64,000 nt of DNA from Piezodorus guildinii (Eukaryota; Arthropoda; Insecta; Hemiptera; Pentatomidae). Shown here one piece after another: positions 11,453-24,754 of this stretch. The translations under genes and the position numbers were made by a program. The notes beneath the pieces are model-generated. The model was not told the origin of the DNA, did no database searches, and saw only the letters and a list, made by a program, of their open reading frames with translations. The stretch lies in contig CM041292.1 of assembly GCA_023052935.1 (NCBI GenBank), positions 198,454,299-198,518,298 of the forward strand, in the 5' to 3' direction. Numbering within the stretch: position 1 is the first letter of the stretch; each line of letters begins with the position of its first letter.

Positions 11453-12736
11453 CATCATTTTTTTTTCTTATCCTCTATTTATGTTACACATTTATAATGC
11501 CTTAGTGCAATAGAAGAATTATTTTCTGTTTCATTTAGTATACGGTAATAATTACTAGATGAAACAGAAAATAAATAAATTTTTTCCAAAGGCATAAGGT
11601 CTAATCCAGATAAGCACCACTGAATGTGGTTTTGACAGAGGGCCTTTGCCTTAAAGTCAGACTCTTTTCTTTTTAGGAAGTTTAGCGAAAATTATGGTTA
11701 AACGAAATTTAATGAAAACAAACAGACTTATTATGTTAAAGTAACTCACAAATATTTAGCATTCGTTAATGTATTTTAAACTATCCCTTATCTATTTATT
11801 GTTTTCAGTGGTAATTTTGGGAAAAGAGAAGGGTAATTTTACCCCCTTTTCTTCGTCTCTTTCCTGTACCCATCCCTGGTTTAGCCATCATAAATGTTTC
11901 ATTAGTTTCTGTTTTTTAGCTTCTTCAGAACTTTATAGTAACAATAAAAGCCGTTGAGCTGAATTTAAAGAGTGAAGTATGCTTTTATTATATAATTATT
12001 ATTAAAATTATTGAATATAATTTTACTACTTTTTATCAAAAGATTGTTCATGCTTCATTTTTTATGCGTATAAATTATCAAAATGTGAGCATAGGAGACG
12101 TTATCATGTAACTGTAATTATCTTTTCATTAGCATTTATTAAAAATATATTTTTTACTTCGCTTTTGTTTTTATCTTTGTAAATATTGTACCAACGAAGT
12201 CTTTAAATGTTATATGATTCAAATTTTTAAATTTTAAAAACGATTTGTTGAAACCGTTTTAGAAAATGATTAAATTATTTTTTTTTGGCGTGAAAGTCAG
12301 TTTATACGTCCAGGAGAAAAAAATGTTTTTTTTATTATTTTCACCATTTCTACACTTAATAAAATTGAAAAAAATATATATACAACGGAGGACCCTTTAA
12401 TGAAATAAGGTAGCAAAAAATTGGAGGTGTGCCAAACCACCATAACGTATTTTTTTTATTCTAAAATATAAAAAAAATAACTTTTTAACACTCTTTTTTA
12501 AAATCCCTAACATATATATTTTTTTTTGTGAGCTAGCTGTTCCGGAGAATTTTTTTCTTTTCCTCTCTATAACTTCCGTTGTTGTTTTGGTTTTAAGGGC
12601 AAAAAACTGCGAATGGTTATTATTGCCCAAAACATCTTCAGAAGACGATTAACTTACCTATGATGAAGAGAAAAAAAAAAAAAAAAAAAAAATTGTGAGT
12701 AAAATATCAAAAATTGCATAACATAGCCTGAATGTG
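11453..12736. other. Unassigned AT-rich sequence with T and A homopolymers
   Basis: No gene was recognised. A 62-codon frame at 11769-11957 and a 77-codon minus frame at 12397-12630 have no recognisable features. A run of about 21 A lies near 12671-12691. Confidence 0.4.
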
Positions 12737-13242
12737 TTAAACGAGATGATATAAACGAATGTTCTTCACCAATTGAATGACACCATCGACGGCCCGATCA
12801 CTATCGCTCAATGCCTCCGAAACTCTACGTGGTACGCAACATTTTACAAATTCCCTACTATAACGAGGACACTCTTCAAAAATATGACTGAGAGCCACTT
12901 TACACAGTTGACATCGAGGGGGATCCCTTCGTGCCATGAGGTGCTCATGAGTGAAACGGCAGTGTCCTATCCTCAGGCGGGCGATAACTAAGTCCTCACG
13001 CCTGCACTTTCTTGATGATGAGACCCAGCAGCTGATGGTCGGTTGGACATTTTTCAATTTGTTGTTTTCAAGAGCGGTCCAAGACTGTTGCCATTCCTCT
13101 ATGATCTTCGCGTTTATTGGCTGAAACAGCTCAGATGATGAAATAAAAGAGGGCGTTATTTCTTCTAGTGAATGTGCCTCTGTTGCTGCTCTGTCGACTT
13201 CCTCATTCCCTGATATTCCGAAATGACTGGGAACCCAAATAG
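12737..13242 (-). pseudogene. LINE ORF2 C-terminal fragment: RNase H end plus CCHC-type tail
   Basis: The minus strand is open without a stop from 13242 down to 12737, about 168 codons, although no upstream domains remain. It begins with WVPSHFGISGNEEVDRAA, the last conserved block of the ribonuclease H domain found in non-LTR retrotransposons, and continues into a C-terminal tail with RLRIGHCRFTHEHLM and CQLCKVALSHIFEEC, a Cys-Cys-His-Cys arrangement typical of the same elements. It is therefore the 3' end of an RNase H-bearing LINE distinct from LINE-A, whose ORF2 has no RNase H. The 5' edge abuts a T run (13243-13266). It is a 5'-truncated, probably inactive copy. Confidence 0.85.
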
Positions 13243-13266
13243 ATTTTTTTTTTTTTTTTTTTTTTT

Positions 13267-14160
13267 CCGTTCTATAAGGATCTATAACTTCCGTTCCATG
13301 AGGATTAAGAGGATAAAAATTTGCAAAAGGTTTTTTTCTCGTAGGTGTGAATTAATAGTATGAATTTGGTTTTGATGTACGCGGGGGAAGATTTTGTATG
13401 TTTATTCAGCTAGATCCTTTAAAGAAACATATAATAAAGTAAAACTTTCTCGAATTTTAAATTTTTTAGACAAATCCATCCATATCTCATGAGCACCGAA
13501 AATACTATTTTTGCTAAGGAAGACATAGCTAATTAATTATTATTACGTCGTTTATTTTTGTTGATAGCCCAGATCATTCGAAAAATAAATTTCTAAAATT
13601 ATTTTACTGGATTTTAACTTGATAATAATATTTTTCCTGAATCAGTATTCAATTTATATTAATAAAGCTTCAATTTTGTGTCAGTGTCTTATCTCAGTAT
13701 TCTACTGTCTCACTACATATAAATGGTTTTATTTATTTTAGCATATCTAATATGTTTTCTAATGTCCACGATTCCTCGATGCCATAGTTCTGATGAGGGG
13801 AATCTGTCGAAGCTTTTTGATTTCGCAAGATGGGTGATATCAGAGCAAGAACCGGTCCACATTAGGCGCTAGTCAAAACTAAAGACGGGTGAGAAAGATT
13901 GATAGCTACAGCAAGAAATTTATATTTTTAAGATTTTCAAAACTTAATATGAAACAGCGAAGGCTGATTTTTTATTTAGTATTCAACTTCTTGATAGCAT
14001 ACCGACCTTATGAGCTACCTTTTAAGGAAAGTTATGTATAATATTAGCACAACATGATGAATTATGATATTCTAGAAATCAAATTTATGATGACAAGACT
14101 TGAAGAACTGAATTTCAACACTAAGTTGTTTTATCCTTACTCACATCTTAGATCTAAATA
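13267..14160. other. Unassigned AT-rich sequence
   Basis: No feature was recognised. A short string shared with 12560-12620 (TATAACTTCCGTT) is noted but not interpretable. Confidence 0.4.
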
Positions 14161-14164
14161 TCAT

Positions 14165-14693
14165 TCAATTAAATATATTATATATATAATATATAAATTA
14201 TATAAGTATTAAAATATATATATATATATATTTATACAAGATAAGATATGTTCGTAGTTTAAGAAATTATTGTTCTTCGTTCAGAACGTTTGGCTGTCAT
14301 AGATCAATCATGTTTTTCTTACATACTTACACCAATCAAGTAAATTACTATTTATTTGCTATTTATTTTATAAATAAAAAATAATAAATAATTAACAAAG
14401 ATGATTTTTACCGAAGTAAAATATCACTTATTTTAATATATATCTATATACATATATATATATATATACTATATATAATATATATATATATAATATATAT
14501 ATATTCAAACAGCAAATATTTATTCAAAAAGAATATCATTTCAAAGTAAGATTAAATCATTTTTGTTTTTTTATACTGTATATTTTTAAATTTTTATTTA
14601 TAATGTTATTATATTTTTATTATATATTATTATACATTTTAACACACATATGTGTATGTATATATATATATGTGTGTATGTATGTATGTATAT
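14165..14693. repeat. Cluster of (TA)n and (TATG)n microsatellites
   Basis: Several separate (TA)n or TATATG tracts lie at about 14165-14235, 14435-14505 and 14645-14693, with AT-rich unique sequence between them. Confidence 0.85.
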
Positions 14694-14890
14694 ATTTTCT
14701 TTTTGTTTGTAAATTTTTATTAGAAGTTGTCTTTTGAATTATTTTATTTTTTAATTTTATTAATTTAATTCTGTTGTCAATTATTTTACTCTAAGACTCC
14801 AGTCTTAAGACCATTGTTTATTTCTTGTAATATTATTCTTAAGGGTCTCGTCCCGGAATAAATAAAGAATTGTTATTATTATTATTATTA
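14694..14890 (+). mobile_element. LINE-C 3' UTR fragment
   Basis: It matches the 3' end of the LINE-C copy at 24755-25665: ACTCTAAGA, a TAATATTATTCT block, then AAGGGTCTCGTCCCGGAATAAA and a terminal (TTA)n. The simple-repeat ending is characteristic of this family in the window. Confidence 0.78.
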
Positions 14891-15393
14891 TATATATATA
14901 CATATATACACACACATATATGTATACATACTGTATGTATGGACCATTTAATAAATGGAATGATATTCATAATTAAATTTAGACGAAAATTAACAATAAA
15001 TAACACACATATAATAAAAATAAATCATATAATTTAATTTTTTTTTTTTTGGATTTATAAAGAAATATAGGGACTATTGTCATTTAGTAAGGTAATTAAG
15101 TGTCAATATAATAAACAGGTATTTTTATTAATATTTGGAAATTTACAGATCCCCGTTCCAGATTTTAATGTTACAGATCCCCGTTTCTACCACACCAAAC
15201 AAAATTTCTAGGTTTTTATACGTCTTTAGATACTATTTTTTTAGTATTGACTTATTGTTATTTATTTATTTATTTTTCTTTTGCTCGGCGTTGTTAACTA
15301 CTTCAACCCATATAGTATCCGAGATCCTTGGGAAAACTGTAATACTTTTTACCTTGTCTAAAAAGTAAACTATCCATAAAAATAAATAAATAA

Positions 15394-15444
15394 AAAACCC
15401 ATGAAGGGTCTTGGGCTCAATACATATAGAGAATCGTACTCTAT
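15394..15444 (-). mobile_element. SINE family 3, 3' end only
   Basis: ACCCATGAAGGGTC and the ATATAGAGAATCGTACT block match the 3' end of the complete copy at 19027-19346. On the minus strand the tail is T-rich. It is immediately followed by a family 2 SINE. Confidence 0.75.
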
Positions 15445-15452
15445 ATATTTTT

Positions 15453-15699
15453 CATTTATTTAACGTCACTTTATGCTACTATGGCTAAACGGACGATGCA
15501 ACAGTGGGAGTCCTAAATTTTGCCTATCCAGGTTTAATTAGGATAGGGATCTTTAACGAGTACCTGACATCGCACAGACTCGAAACCACCTCTTGAAGTC
15601 CCCTTCAAAGGACGGCATCCTAGGACCACCTGAGGGTTTGAACCCGGGACCTTTGGCATAGGAGGATGTTATGCTAGCCACCCAGCTACAAGTGATCCC
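15453..15699 (-). mobile_element. SINE family 2 (tRNA-derived), near complete
   Basis: On the minus strand a tRNA-like head with B box GGTTCAAACCC is followed by the family body and the 3' ATAGTAGCATAAAGTGACG block with an A-rich (AAAT)n tail. A short internal deletion removes the usual GGGAGTAAAAAATCC segment. Confidence 0.85.
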
Positions 15700-16204
15700 A
15701 ACCATGTGTCCTATTTAACTCTTGTTCATCCACTTATGAGTCTGAAAAGCCGCGGGACCTTCTGGTTAATAATTTAAATTGGAGTGCTACCAATGGGTGG
15801 TCTCTTTATACTTGTATCATATTGTTTTACTTTTACTAAATGTATTTTTATTATAAAAGTTGTATATTTTTTAAGCATTTGAGACGCCTTCTTTTATCTT
15901 ATCTTTTTGCTCGATTTTTATTTATCTGGTACGTTTTTTTTTTAATTTACCATTATAAAACAAATTCAAACATGTCCTTTTATTGAACTGGTGAGCGTTT
16001 ATTTTATTCGTATAAATATTTATCTTTAATAATAAACGTTATTATTAATAAGCGTTATAAATAAACAAGCCGTAAAATACTATATAAATATTGCATTTAT
16101 AATACTATCGAATCTTCCGAAATCTTCTCAAGCGTTTATTTTTGTTTACATTACATACAGTGGGATTTAGTTGATCATTGAATAATTTTCGTGTTTTACT
16201 ATAA
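15700..16204. other. Unassigned AT-rich sequence
   Basis: Nothing recognised. Confidence 0.4.
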
Positions 16205-16718
16205 AAAATCTGGTGCGCGCAACACACGACTTTTACTTACCTCCGTTATTTATAATAATTTAAGAATTTTTAAACAAATTTAGGAACGAAAATAAATTGT
16301 TAAAGAATTATTTCCATTGGATTTTAATAGAAACACGTGTTTTATGAAATAATCTATTATATTCTTATCAACGACAATCAGTTTGTTTTATCGGCTTTTC
16401 ATCAATCTCCGTTAACTTTTACAATATTATGTATATGATAATATTTTTTCTAAAATCTTTTTAAAATCAACGCTATACAAAACACCTATGTTACTATTCT
16501 TGTGTTCAAAAACACAAAAATTGCATAAAAAAAAATGTTTGCCATTTTCTCCTTTTGTTGTTTATGAAATTCGCTCAACTTGCATATTTAATCGTTATTT
16601 ATCAATGCTAATAAGATAATGTACCAATTTTCTATCTACAATCTACAATATTAAAGGTGAAAATTTTCCCGATCGCAATACTTTCCCTTAATATGTATTC
16701 CATAGATAGGTAAGTGAA
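16205..16718 (+). repeat. Repeat-F copy 2, internally deleted
   Basis: The left end has GGTGCGCGCAACACACGAC followed by TTTACTTACCTCC. The right end has CGATCGCAATACTTTCCC and GGTAAGTGAAAGT. Both ends are present, but the central part seen in copy 3 is missing, leaving about 514 bp. Confidence 0.78.
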
Positions 16719-17059
16719 AGTAAAAAACTAAAAAAATATTTAACAGTATATTTATTGTAATTATTTTTAGCTCAACTACCAAAAACGCCTTAAAATCTTT
16801 ATATAGAATGTACAGAAAAATAAATGTTTATAATTTGACCCAAATCTTAATGTCATTTAATGTCAACATTCCAAAAAAATACCTCCAGCGACTTTCATCT
16901 CCCATGACTCCCACTGTATTTATTTATATCCAAGTGAAGTATTTTGTTTTTTATTCTACTTACCTCTATACGATATATGTTGTAAGAAATAGTGTTTAAT
17001 GAAAATACACGTTTTGAAGTATCTTGAAGCTAAATAATAATTAAAATTGTATAATAGTC

Positions 17060-17094
<35 letters not shown>

Positions 17095-17127
17095 TTTAGC
17101 TAAACGAATGTTATTTAAGAAGGAAGG

Positions 17128-17200
17128 AATTAGTCCATGTGCCATTCAGTAAAGTAAACAATTAAATAGGTTTAATTATGTATTGTCTTCCATAAATATT
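17128..17200 (+). repeat. Partial arm of foldback family
   Basis: The string AGGAATTAGTCCATGTG and the following block resemble the outer arm of the foldback element at 38577. The central hairpin is not present. Confidence 0.4.
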
Positions 17201-17307
17201 TTTAGTCAAGGCAATGCAGAATAACGAAAGCTGTAAAAACAAAAGTTGACTGTTGTAGTTTAATTAATATTATTTTTCCCAACATAAAGGTTTCTATTAA
17301 AAAAAAA

Positions 17308-18194
17308 AAAAATTGGTGCGGGCAACACACGACTTTCACTCACCTCCGTTTTTAGAATCAATTAAAGAATTTTCAAATACAGTTAGAGATAAAAATGAGT
17401 GAATCCTTAAAGAATTGATTTAATCGAATTTCTATAGGAACATGTGTTTTATTAAAAAATCAATTATATTGTTATTTAAAATAATCAGTTAGTTTTATCT
17501 TCTTCCATCACTCTCTATTAACTTTTAAAAGCTTGTTTATGAGAAAATATTTTTACTAAAATCTCAAGCTTTCCAACAGTATATCATACATGTACATTAC
17601 TGCGCTTATGTCCAAAAACAAAAAATTGCATTAAAAATATATTTGTTCAGTTCCTTCGAATTCATTCAATTTATATATTTACCTGTTTTTCATCAGTGAT
17701 AACAAGATAATAAAGTTATTTTTATAGAATCAACAAAATTAAAGGTACTTTAGAAGAAGAAAATTTAAAATATCGGCATTTAAGCCCTGTCAGACTATTT
17801 CAATCAGAATGAAACTTACATGGCATTAAAGCTTAATTAATTTTACATCGACATAGCGAGCTTAAACAAAATCGTCGGAAACGTTTTAGAGAAAATCGTA
17901 AAAAGGTGCAAAATGCATGGTTTAAAGTGACTCTTTTAGTAAGCTGAATTTGATGAAAAAGATTTTGTAACATCTCGGGTATATAGTTGTCTTAAATATG
18001 AAATTTCAGTTTCATAGGACTTTTTGTTTCCGCCCGGGAGTTACCACACACACCATATCTTTTTGCGGGACTTGGTTATTTTGACTCAGGGGACCCTAAA
18101 ACGTGTATTTCCGTTGAAAACTGAAATTCGAAAATTTTTACGATCGCAATAATTTCCCTTACTATATATAGTAAGTGAAAGTAACTATATATTT
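17308..18194 (+). repeat. Repeat-F copy 3, most complete copy
   Basis: This unclassified non-coding repeat of about 0.89 kb starts with TGGTGCGGGCAACACACGAC and an ACTTTCACTCACC block. It ends in a near-palindrome built from TTTCCCTTACTATA and TATAGTAAGTGAAA. The motif near the left end (ACTTTCACTTACC in other copies) is the inverse complement of the right-end motif GGTAAGTGAAAGT, so the repeat has subterminal inverted ends. No open frame of note exists. At least nine copies lie in this window. It could be a non-autonomous DNA transposon or a Helitron-like element (3' hairpin); the ends do not prove either. Confidence 0.75.
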
Positions 18195-19011
18195 TTTTGA
18201 ACTTTTAAAATTTATTTAAGGTAGGGTGATTACTGAAATTTCTGTGACACAAGCACAAGATTTGTTTTTTACAATGTGTCTAACATATGTGAATAAATAC
18301 TAAAACAAAATAAAAATTCTATATTTATAATAATGGTAATAATTTAATGAAATCAAAGATTGGTTACTGGCAAGTTTTCAGAACAACACTCTGGAATGCA
18401 GTGATAATTATGTCCAAGGCCCAGTAGCTAACTTTCACTTCTTATTTCGTCCGAAATAACCAAAAAAAAATTTAGTTTTGTGTTTGGAACTATTTTTTTT
18501 TTAAATATTCGAATTTTATTACATTTTTTACAGGTTTTATTACTTTAATTTTTTTAATTAATTAGATATAGTTTATTATTCATATTTCAATAGTAATAAA
18601 ACGGTCGTGTTCATTTTTTAATTGTTAATCAAAATTGTTCTTGAAAAATGAAATATGAAAAACTTTAGTAAAATCACAACCATTATTTATCTACTTCGTA
18701 TAAATTTTTAAATGTAAACTAATAAAATATTCCGTGTTCGTTATGACTTTATTAAAAACTTGTTGTGTGATTCTACAATATTTAGAGAAAGACGTATTCT
18801 GCCGTTTCATTCAACTAACCAAAGGTTTTAAGGAATACTAATAGAAATAAAAAATAAAAAATGAATCGCTTATTAAAAATTTATTTCTAGGTTGAAAAAT
18901 GACATTGATAAAGTTTTTTTCTTCAAAAATTGATTTTATGAGTATATTAAAGGAGGAATAAAAAATCCTTCTATTTTATGATAACAGTTAAAAACAATTA
19001 TTTAAAAAGGC
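18195..19011. other. Unassigned AT-rich sequence
   Basis: Nothing recognised. Confidence 0.4.
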
Positions 19012-19026
19012 TTTTCTTTATAAAAA

Positions 19027-19346
19027 AGGGAGCGGCGTGGTCTAGTGGATAGAGCACTAGTCTACTGTGCTCCGGGTCCTGGGTTCGAATCCCGGCTGTG
19101 GTAGAAATATTATTTATTCTGTTAATTTAGTCGGGGGGCGACCCTAGGGTATGGAGACCCTCCTGGGGCAGACCCAGCCTCTATAAAGTGGGTACCCAAA
19201 TTAATTGGGGAAAAACCTGGCGGCTGAGCGTGATTAAGGCCTAATCACCTCATTGCACTGTCGTTGGCCTAGAAACAGTACGAATCTCTATATGTACTGA
19301 GCCCAAGACCCTTCATGGGTTGTAGTGGTACAGATTTTTTTTTTTT
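19027..19346 (+). mobile_element. SINE family 3 (tRNA-derived), complete copy with TSD and T-rich tail
   Basis: The head carries a GTGGTCTAGTGGATAGAG A-box region and the B box GGTTCGAATCCC, typical of a tRNA-derived RNA polymerase III promoter. The body contains AGGGTATGGAGACCCTCC, a GGCGGCTGAGCGTGAT block and a 3' hairpin-forming ACCCTTCATGGGT. The direct repeat TTTTCTTTATAAAAA at 19012-19026 and 19347-19361 is a 15-bp target-site duplication. The tail before the right duplication is a run of T rather than A on the SINE strand, which is unusual. Confidence 0.88.
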
Positions 19347-19361
19347 TTTTCTTTATAAAAA

Positions 19362-20164
19362 TTCTATATTAACAAAAATCAGTTACCAAAGATTTCAACT
19401 AAATTTCGATTTTTAAGGCCAATTTTTAGTAAGCATTTGAAAACAGCACTATTTATAAAGCCACTTAATCAGGATAACGAAATTTCAGTATTTAAAACCT
19501 TTATCTGATGTTGTATACTCCAACATGTCAAACGTCAGTTAGGAACGAAAAGACATACATCAACCGAAAGATAGAGTCAACCAAGACAATATGAACCTCT
19601 GTTTACAGTTTCGAGAGGAGCAGTGTTGCAAGTTGCAACCTCAACAAGATATATGTTTATTCCATACTTTCAAATCATTAGCATTCTTCGTAAAGCTGAA
19701 CAATTTTCATAATTAGATGATTACAACCTTAACTTGTTGCCTCTTTTAAAATGCTCAGGTATTTTATAAGTAAAGTCGATTCAATAAATTAATCAGTTAT
19801 GCAAGAAAAATCAAACTTTCCAGTGATATATATTTTAATAATATATATTGTGTAAATTCTGTTTGCTTTTTTTTTTTTTTTTTTGCGAGAAAGGGAACGA
19901 AATATTTTAAAATCACATTGTTTTATTTTAAATAAATTTTTCAACAATATATTATAGGATAAGGATTAGACAAAATCAGTGAATATGCCATCAGTCTACT
20001 GATTTTATCCAATATTTATCCTCAAATCCTCAATATTTATCAAAATCCAAGATTTTATCTCATCGGTTTATTATGTTATCCAAATTGAACACGAGTATGA
20101 CATGATAATCATTTCTTCTTTTATACCTATTTATTCGAGTGTATATTATATTATGTATGAGTTT
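19362..20164. other. Unassigned AT-rich sequence
   Basis: Nothing recognised apart from a run of about 18 T near 19868-19885. Confidence 0.4.
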
Positions 20165-20245
20165 ACATAGGGATTGTGATACCCCTCTAGGGCTCACTCA
20201 GTTTCCGTAAAGTGGTTACCCGAAAGTTGTAAAAAATAAAACATA
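20165..20245 (+). mobile_element. SINE family 3 small internal fragment
   Basis: GATACCCCTC, GGGCTCACTCAG and AAAGTGGTTACCC align with the middle of the complete copy at 19027. Confidence 0.5.
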
Positions 20246-20387
20246 CCAATTGATTTGTTTTTCCTATAGCTCAGTTTCTGTTGCTCTGATTGAATATGTG
20301 ACGACATACCCTAATCAGAAATGTAATACATAAAATATTTTTTACGTTAAATGTTTCGCTAGTAACTATCAGAGGAAAAAATTCTAA

Positions 20388-20537
20388 CTTTATGCCGTCC
20401 ATCAGAGGAGACGGAAAATGGTGGCCCCTAGCCTATGCAATGTAAGGAACTCTTTAAACTTCACTATACTAAATAAATCTGGATAGGCGAAATTTAGGAA
20501 TCCCGCTATAGCATCGTCCCGTTAGTCGCAGTATCAT
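20388..20537 (+). mobile_element. SINE family 2, 3' part
   Basis: From GCCGTCC through GGTGGCCCCTAGCC to GGATAGGCGAAATTTAGG and a CATCGTCCCGTTAG block it follows the family body. The tRNA-like head is missing. Confidence 0.75.
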
Positions 20538-20570
20538 GAAAAAAAAAAAAAAAACAATAAAAAAACGTGT

Positions 20571-20838
20571 ACATCTACAACCCATGAAGGGTCGTGGGCT
20601 CAGTACATATAGAGATTCGTACTGTTTCTAGGCCAACGGAAGTGGAATGAGGGGATAAGGTCTTGATCACGCTCAGCCACCACGTCGTTTCTCCAATTTG
20701 CGTACCCACTTTAAAGAGGCTGAGTCTGCCCCCCGGCTGAGTTAACAGAATAAATAATATCCTGCCACAGCCGGGGTCCGAACCCAGGACGCGGAGAACA
20801 GTAGACTAGTGCTCTATCTACTAGACCACGACGCTCCC
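20571..20838 (-). mobile_element. SINE family 3, near complete
   Basis: On the minus strand it begins GGGAGCGTCGTGGTCTAG and has a B-box variant GGTTCGGACCC. The full body follows to ACCCTTCATGGGTTGTAG and a T-rich tail. It lies right beside the family 2 fragment at 20388-20537. Confidence 0.85.
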
Positions 20839-21172
20839 AATTTTATTAATATTTCAATAACGTAAAAAAACAAAAGTTTAAAAAATGATTCTTATTACTA
20901 TTTTTTTTCCTTTTATTAATCTGCCTTAAGCTCAAAAACATAGAATTTGTTTAATATAAAAGAAAAAATCATTAAAACATTAAGAAATTGATAATATATT
21001 CATAACTTAAATTACTCTTCTATAATAGTAATTGATATAAGAAATTGATTTTTTCTACTGTCAAAATTAGAATATTTGCAAGATCACAGTGAACAGAAAA
21101 ATATTTCCTATTGAAATTATGAATGATACGGCTTCTTGATATTTGTATCAATATATTATCGTTGTTTCTGCA

Positions 21173-21314
21173 ATTCGGGTACCCACTTTAAAGAGGTTGA
21201 GTTTTCCCAGGAGGGTCTCCATACCATAGGGTCAACCCACAGCTGAAGTAACAGAATAAATAATATTCTATCACAGGCGGGATTCGAATCCAGGACCCAG
21301 ACTAGCGCAAGAAG
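21173..21314 (-). mobile_element. SINE family 3 fragment
   Basis: The minus strand carries the B box GGATTCGAATCC region and the AGGGTCTCC, GGGTACCC body segment. Head and 3' end are damaged. Confidence 0.75.
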
Positions 21315-22107
21315 TGTCCTCCACAGTAATATTAAAGTGACGTTAAATGAATAAACCAAAAAAAATCTTTCCTTCCCCTTCCGTTGGTATTCTCCAAGAC
21401 TATTATTAATTTAGTTGCAATTTCGCGGATCGTATGCTATTTTGTTTAGATAATTCTGCCAAATTTATTTTTGACATATATCTCCTTAATTTATATAGGT
21501 ATATTAAACATAAAAAGGTTTGAATTCAGCATACTAAAGATTACTTGATGTTAAAAAATCAATATAGTTTAACTAATGATTTAAAGTTTCTCGTTTATTG
21601 ACATCCTCGTAAATACTATGATATAATGTAGAAAATCCTGAAATTCCATCAACTTATAACTTTTCCGCCTTAATACTAGTACTTATTAAAGATTTATAAA
21701 TGAAAGTGGGCAGATCCTGCTTGGAGCAGGTAGCAAGTAATAGCTCAATTACCTGATTCAGGAAAGATTTCACTCTAGGTGTAATATAGGTCTTATCTTC
21801 TGACCTTACTTACTTTCTAGGTCTGGTCCATATGGCGTAAATCCTTGTAACTTTCGACACGGTCAGAAATTGGACGACGAATACTGTCGAAATCCGTCGA
21901 ATGTGATGAAAGATAATTTGGCTTCGGGTCTTGTAATAATGTAATTACATTCCTATATGACCCACAAAGGCTGACCAAATTTTAAATAAATCTTCTGAAA
22001 TCAAACTCGACAAACAAGCTTAACTGTTAGCTCGTATAGGCGTGATATCATTATTACTCAAATTAAAAAACGATCTAGTTGTCTGAAGTTTTCAAGAACT
22101 CGGGATC
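21315..22107. other. Unassigned AT-rich sequence
   Basis: Nothing recognised. Confidence 0.4.
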
Positions 22108-22252
22108 AAAACTGGATGGGGGCACATCCAGCCTCTATAAACAGGATACTTAAAAATTGTGGAAAAAACCTGGCGGCTGAGCGTGATCTCGGCCTAATGA
22201 CCTTAGACGGTTGTTAGCCAATAAACAGTGCAAATCTGTAAATGTACTGAAA
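22108..22252 (+). mobile_element. SINE family 3, 3' part
   Basis: The segment from CCAGCCTCTATAAA through GGCGGCTGAGCGTGATC to AATCTGTAAATGTACTGA matches the family body. The tRNA-like head is absent. Confidence 0.75.
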
Positions 22253-22268
22253 TAAAGAATAGGATTCG

Positions 22269-23482
<1,214 letters not shown>

Positions 23483-24754
23483 TATTCTTGTATTATTTTA
23501 TTAAATTATTTTTTTTACGCTTTATTGTTATTATTTTTACTCTAGCAATTTGTCGTACATTCTATTGTATAAAATTTTAATTCGTATCTGTAATTTATTT
23601 CATCTTTCGTAATTATTTTTATATTTTTATCAATTTATGTGAACCGCATAGGTTTTTTTTTTTAACTGTTTAAATCAGTCTATTAATAAACGATTATTAA
23701 ATATGACAATATTACTATCATTGTGTACGCAAAAGATAAAATCCACTAGCAACTTTTTTAAATATATTAAAATTTTTGCTTTATCGTTATAGTTTCATAT
23801 CTAATACTCTTAACTACAATAAGAGAGATTTAAATTCTTACGTTCAAAATATATATTGAAAATCTACATTAATCGTGAGTATAAATATGCATTGTCACAT
23901 TCCAGTTATGCTATTCCATAACGCCTAATGTCCATTAGTACATAAGAATATTTTAAAGAATTGTCTTTTCATTAACACTGTTCTTCATACCAATAATAGG
24001 TGATGGTCTACGGTATTAGACGACTAACGGATAGAGATATTTGAAAAAAAACAAAAAAAAACAACCTAAATAAAAATTGGTGAAACAGGAAAATTTACTT
24101 ACATACAGGTAGGTAATGCCTAATAATTTCGTTTTGGACGAAACACCAATTAAAAGGTGTTATCCACGGTTTGAACCGAAATGTTTTAAACTTACAATAA
24201 AACTAAATCTTGCTTTCAAGTATTTATCACTGTTTGTTTTTAAACATTTTTTTTACCTTAAATTAATAATAAAATAATCCTACTTAAAATATCATATTTA
24301 TAAAATATTAAATAAGGAGAAAAATCCTTCAGAAATGTTATGATATTAGATAGCAAGAAGCCAAGCCTTAAAATAAGTCTACCTTCACGTCTTTGTAGGT
24401 GAAGGTTTATATGGGTGTTATTCGAGCAGCTAAGAATCGCCCACATCAGGTTCCTAGTCCGCTACGCTTCAGTGTTAACGCTCGAGACAGTAGTCATAAA
24501 CATAACATGACCAATAGCTTAAAAAAAAAACAATTATTATTTTTTGGCAAATAACGCTATATTAGCTAAGTCTTGACTCAATTATTTTATTTTTTTTTTT
24601 TTTTTTATATTCCCGTCTTATTTTAAATGTTCATTATAATATTTTTAGATGTTAACTTTTTTTTTTTTCCCATCCCCCCTTTTTTTCATATATCATTATT
24701 AGCGTTGTCACTTGTGGGACACCACGTAATATTTTTAAATATATATATCCTTAA
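23483..24754. other. Unassigned AT-rich sequence
   Basis: Nothing recognised. The 62-codon minus frame at 24258-24446 has no known features. Confidence 0.4.

Noticed and set aside
12737..13057. Standalone small zinc-binding protein
   Set aside because: The frame is continuous upstream with an RNase H end block, so it is the C-terminus of a truncated LINE.
13781..13815. CTGATGAGGGG with TCGAAGC as a hammerhead-like motif
   Set aside because: The intervening segment does not pair and the GAAA core is incomplete.
19027..19110. Possible functional tRNA gene
   Set aside because: A and B boxes are present, but the segment is the head of a SINE with a body, tail and target duplication, and it is repeated in the window.
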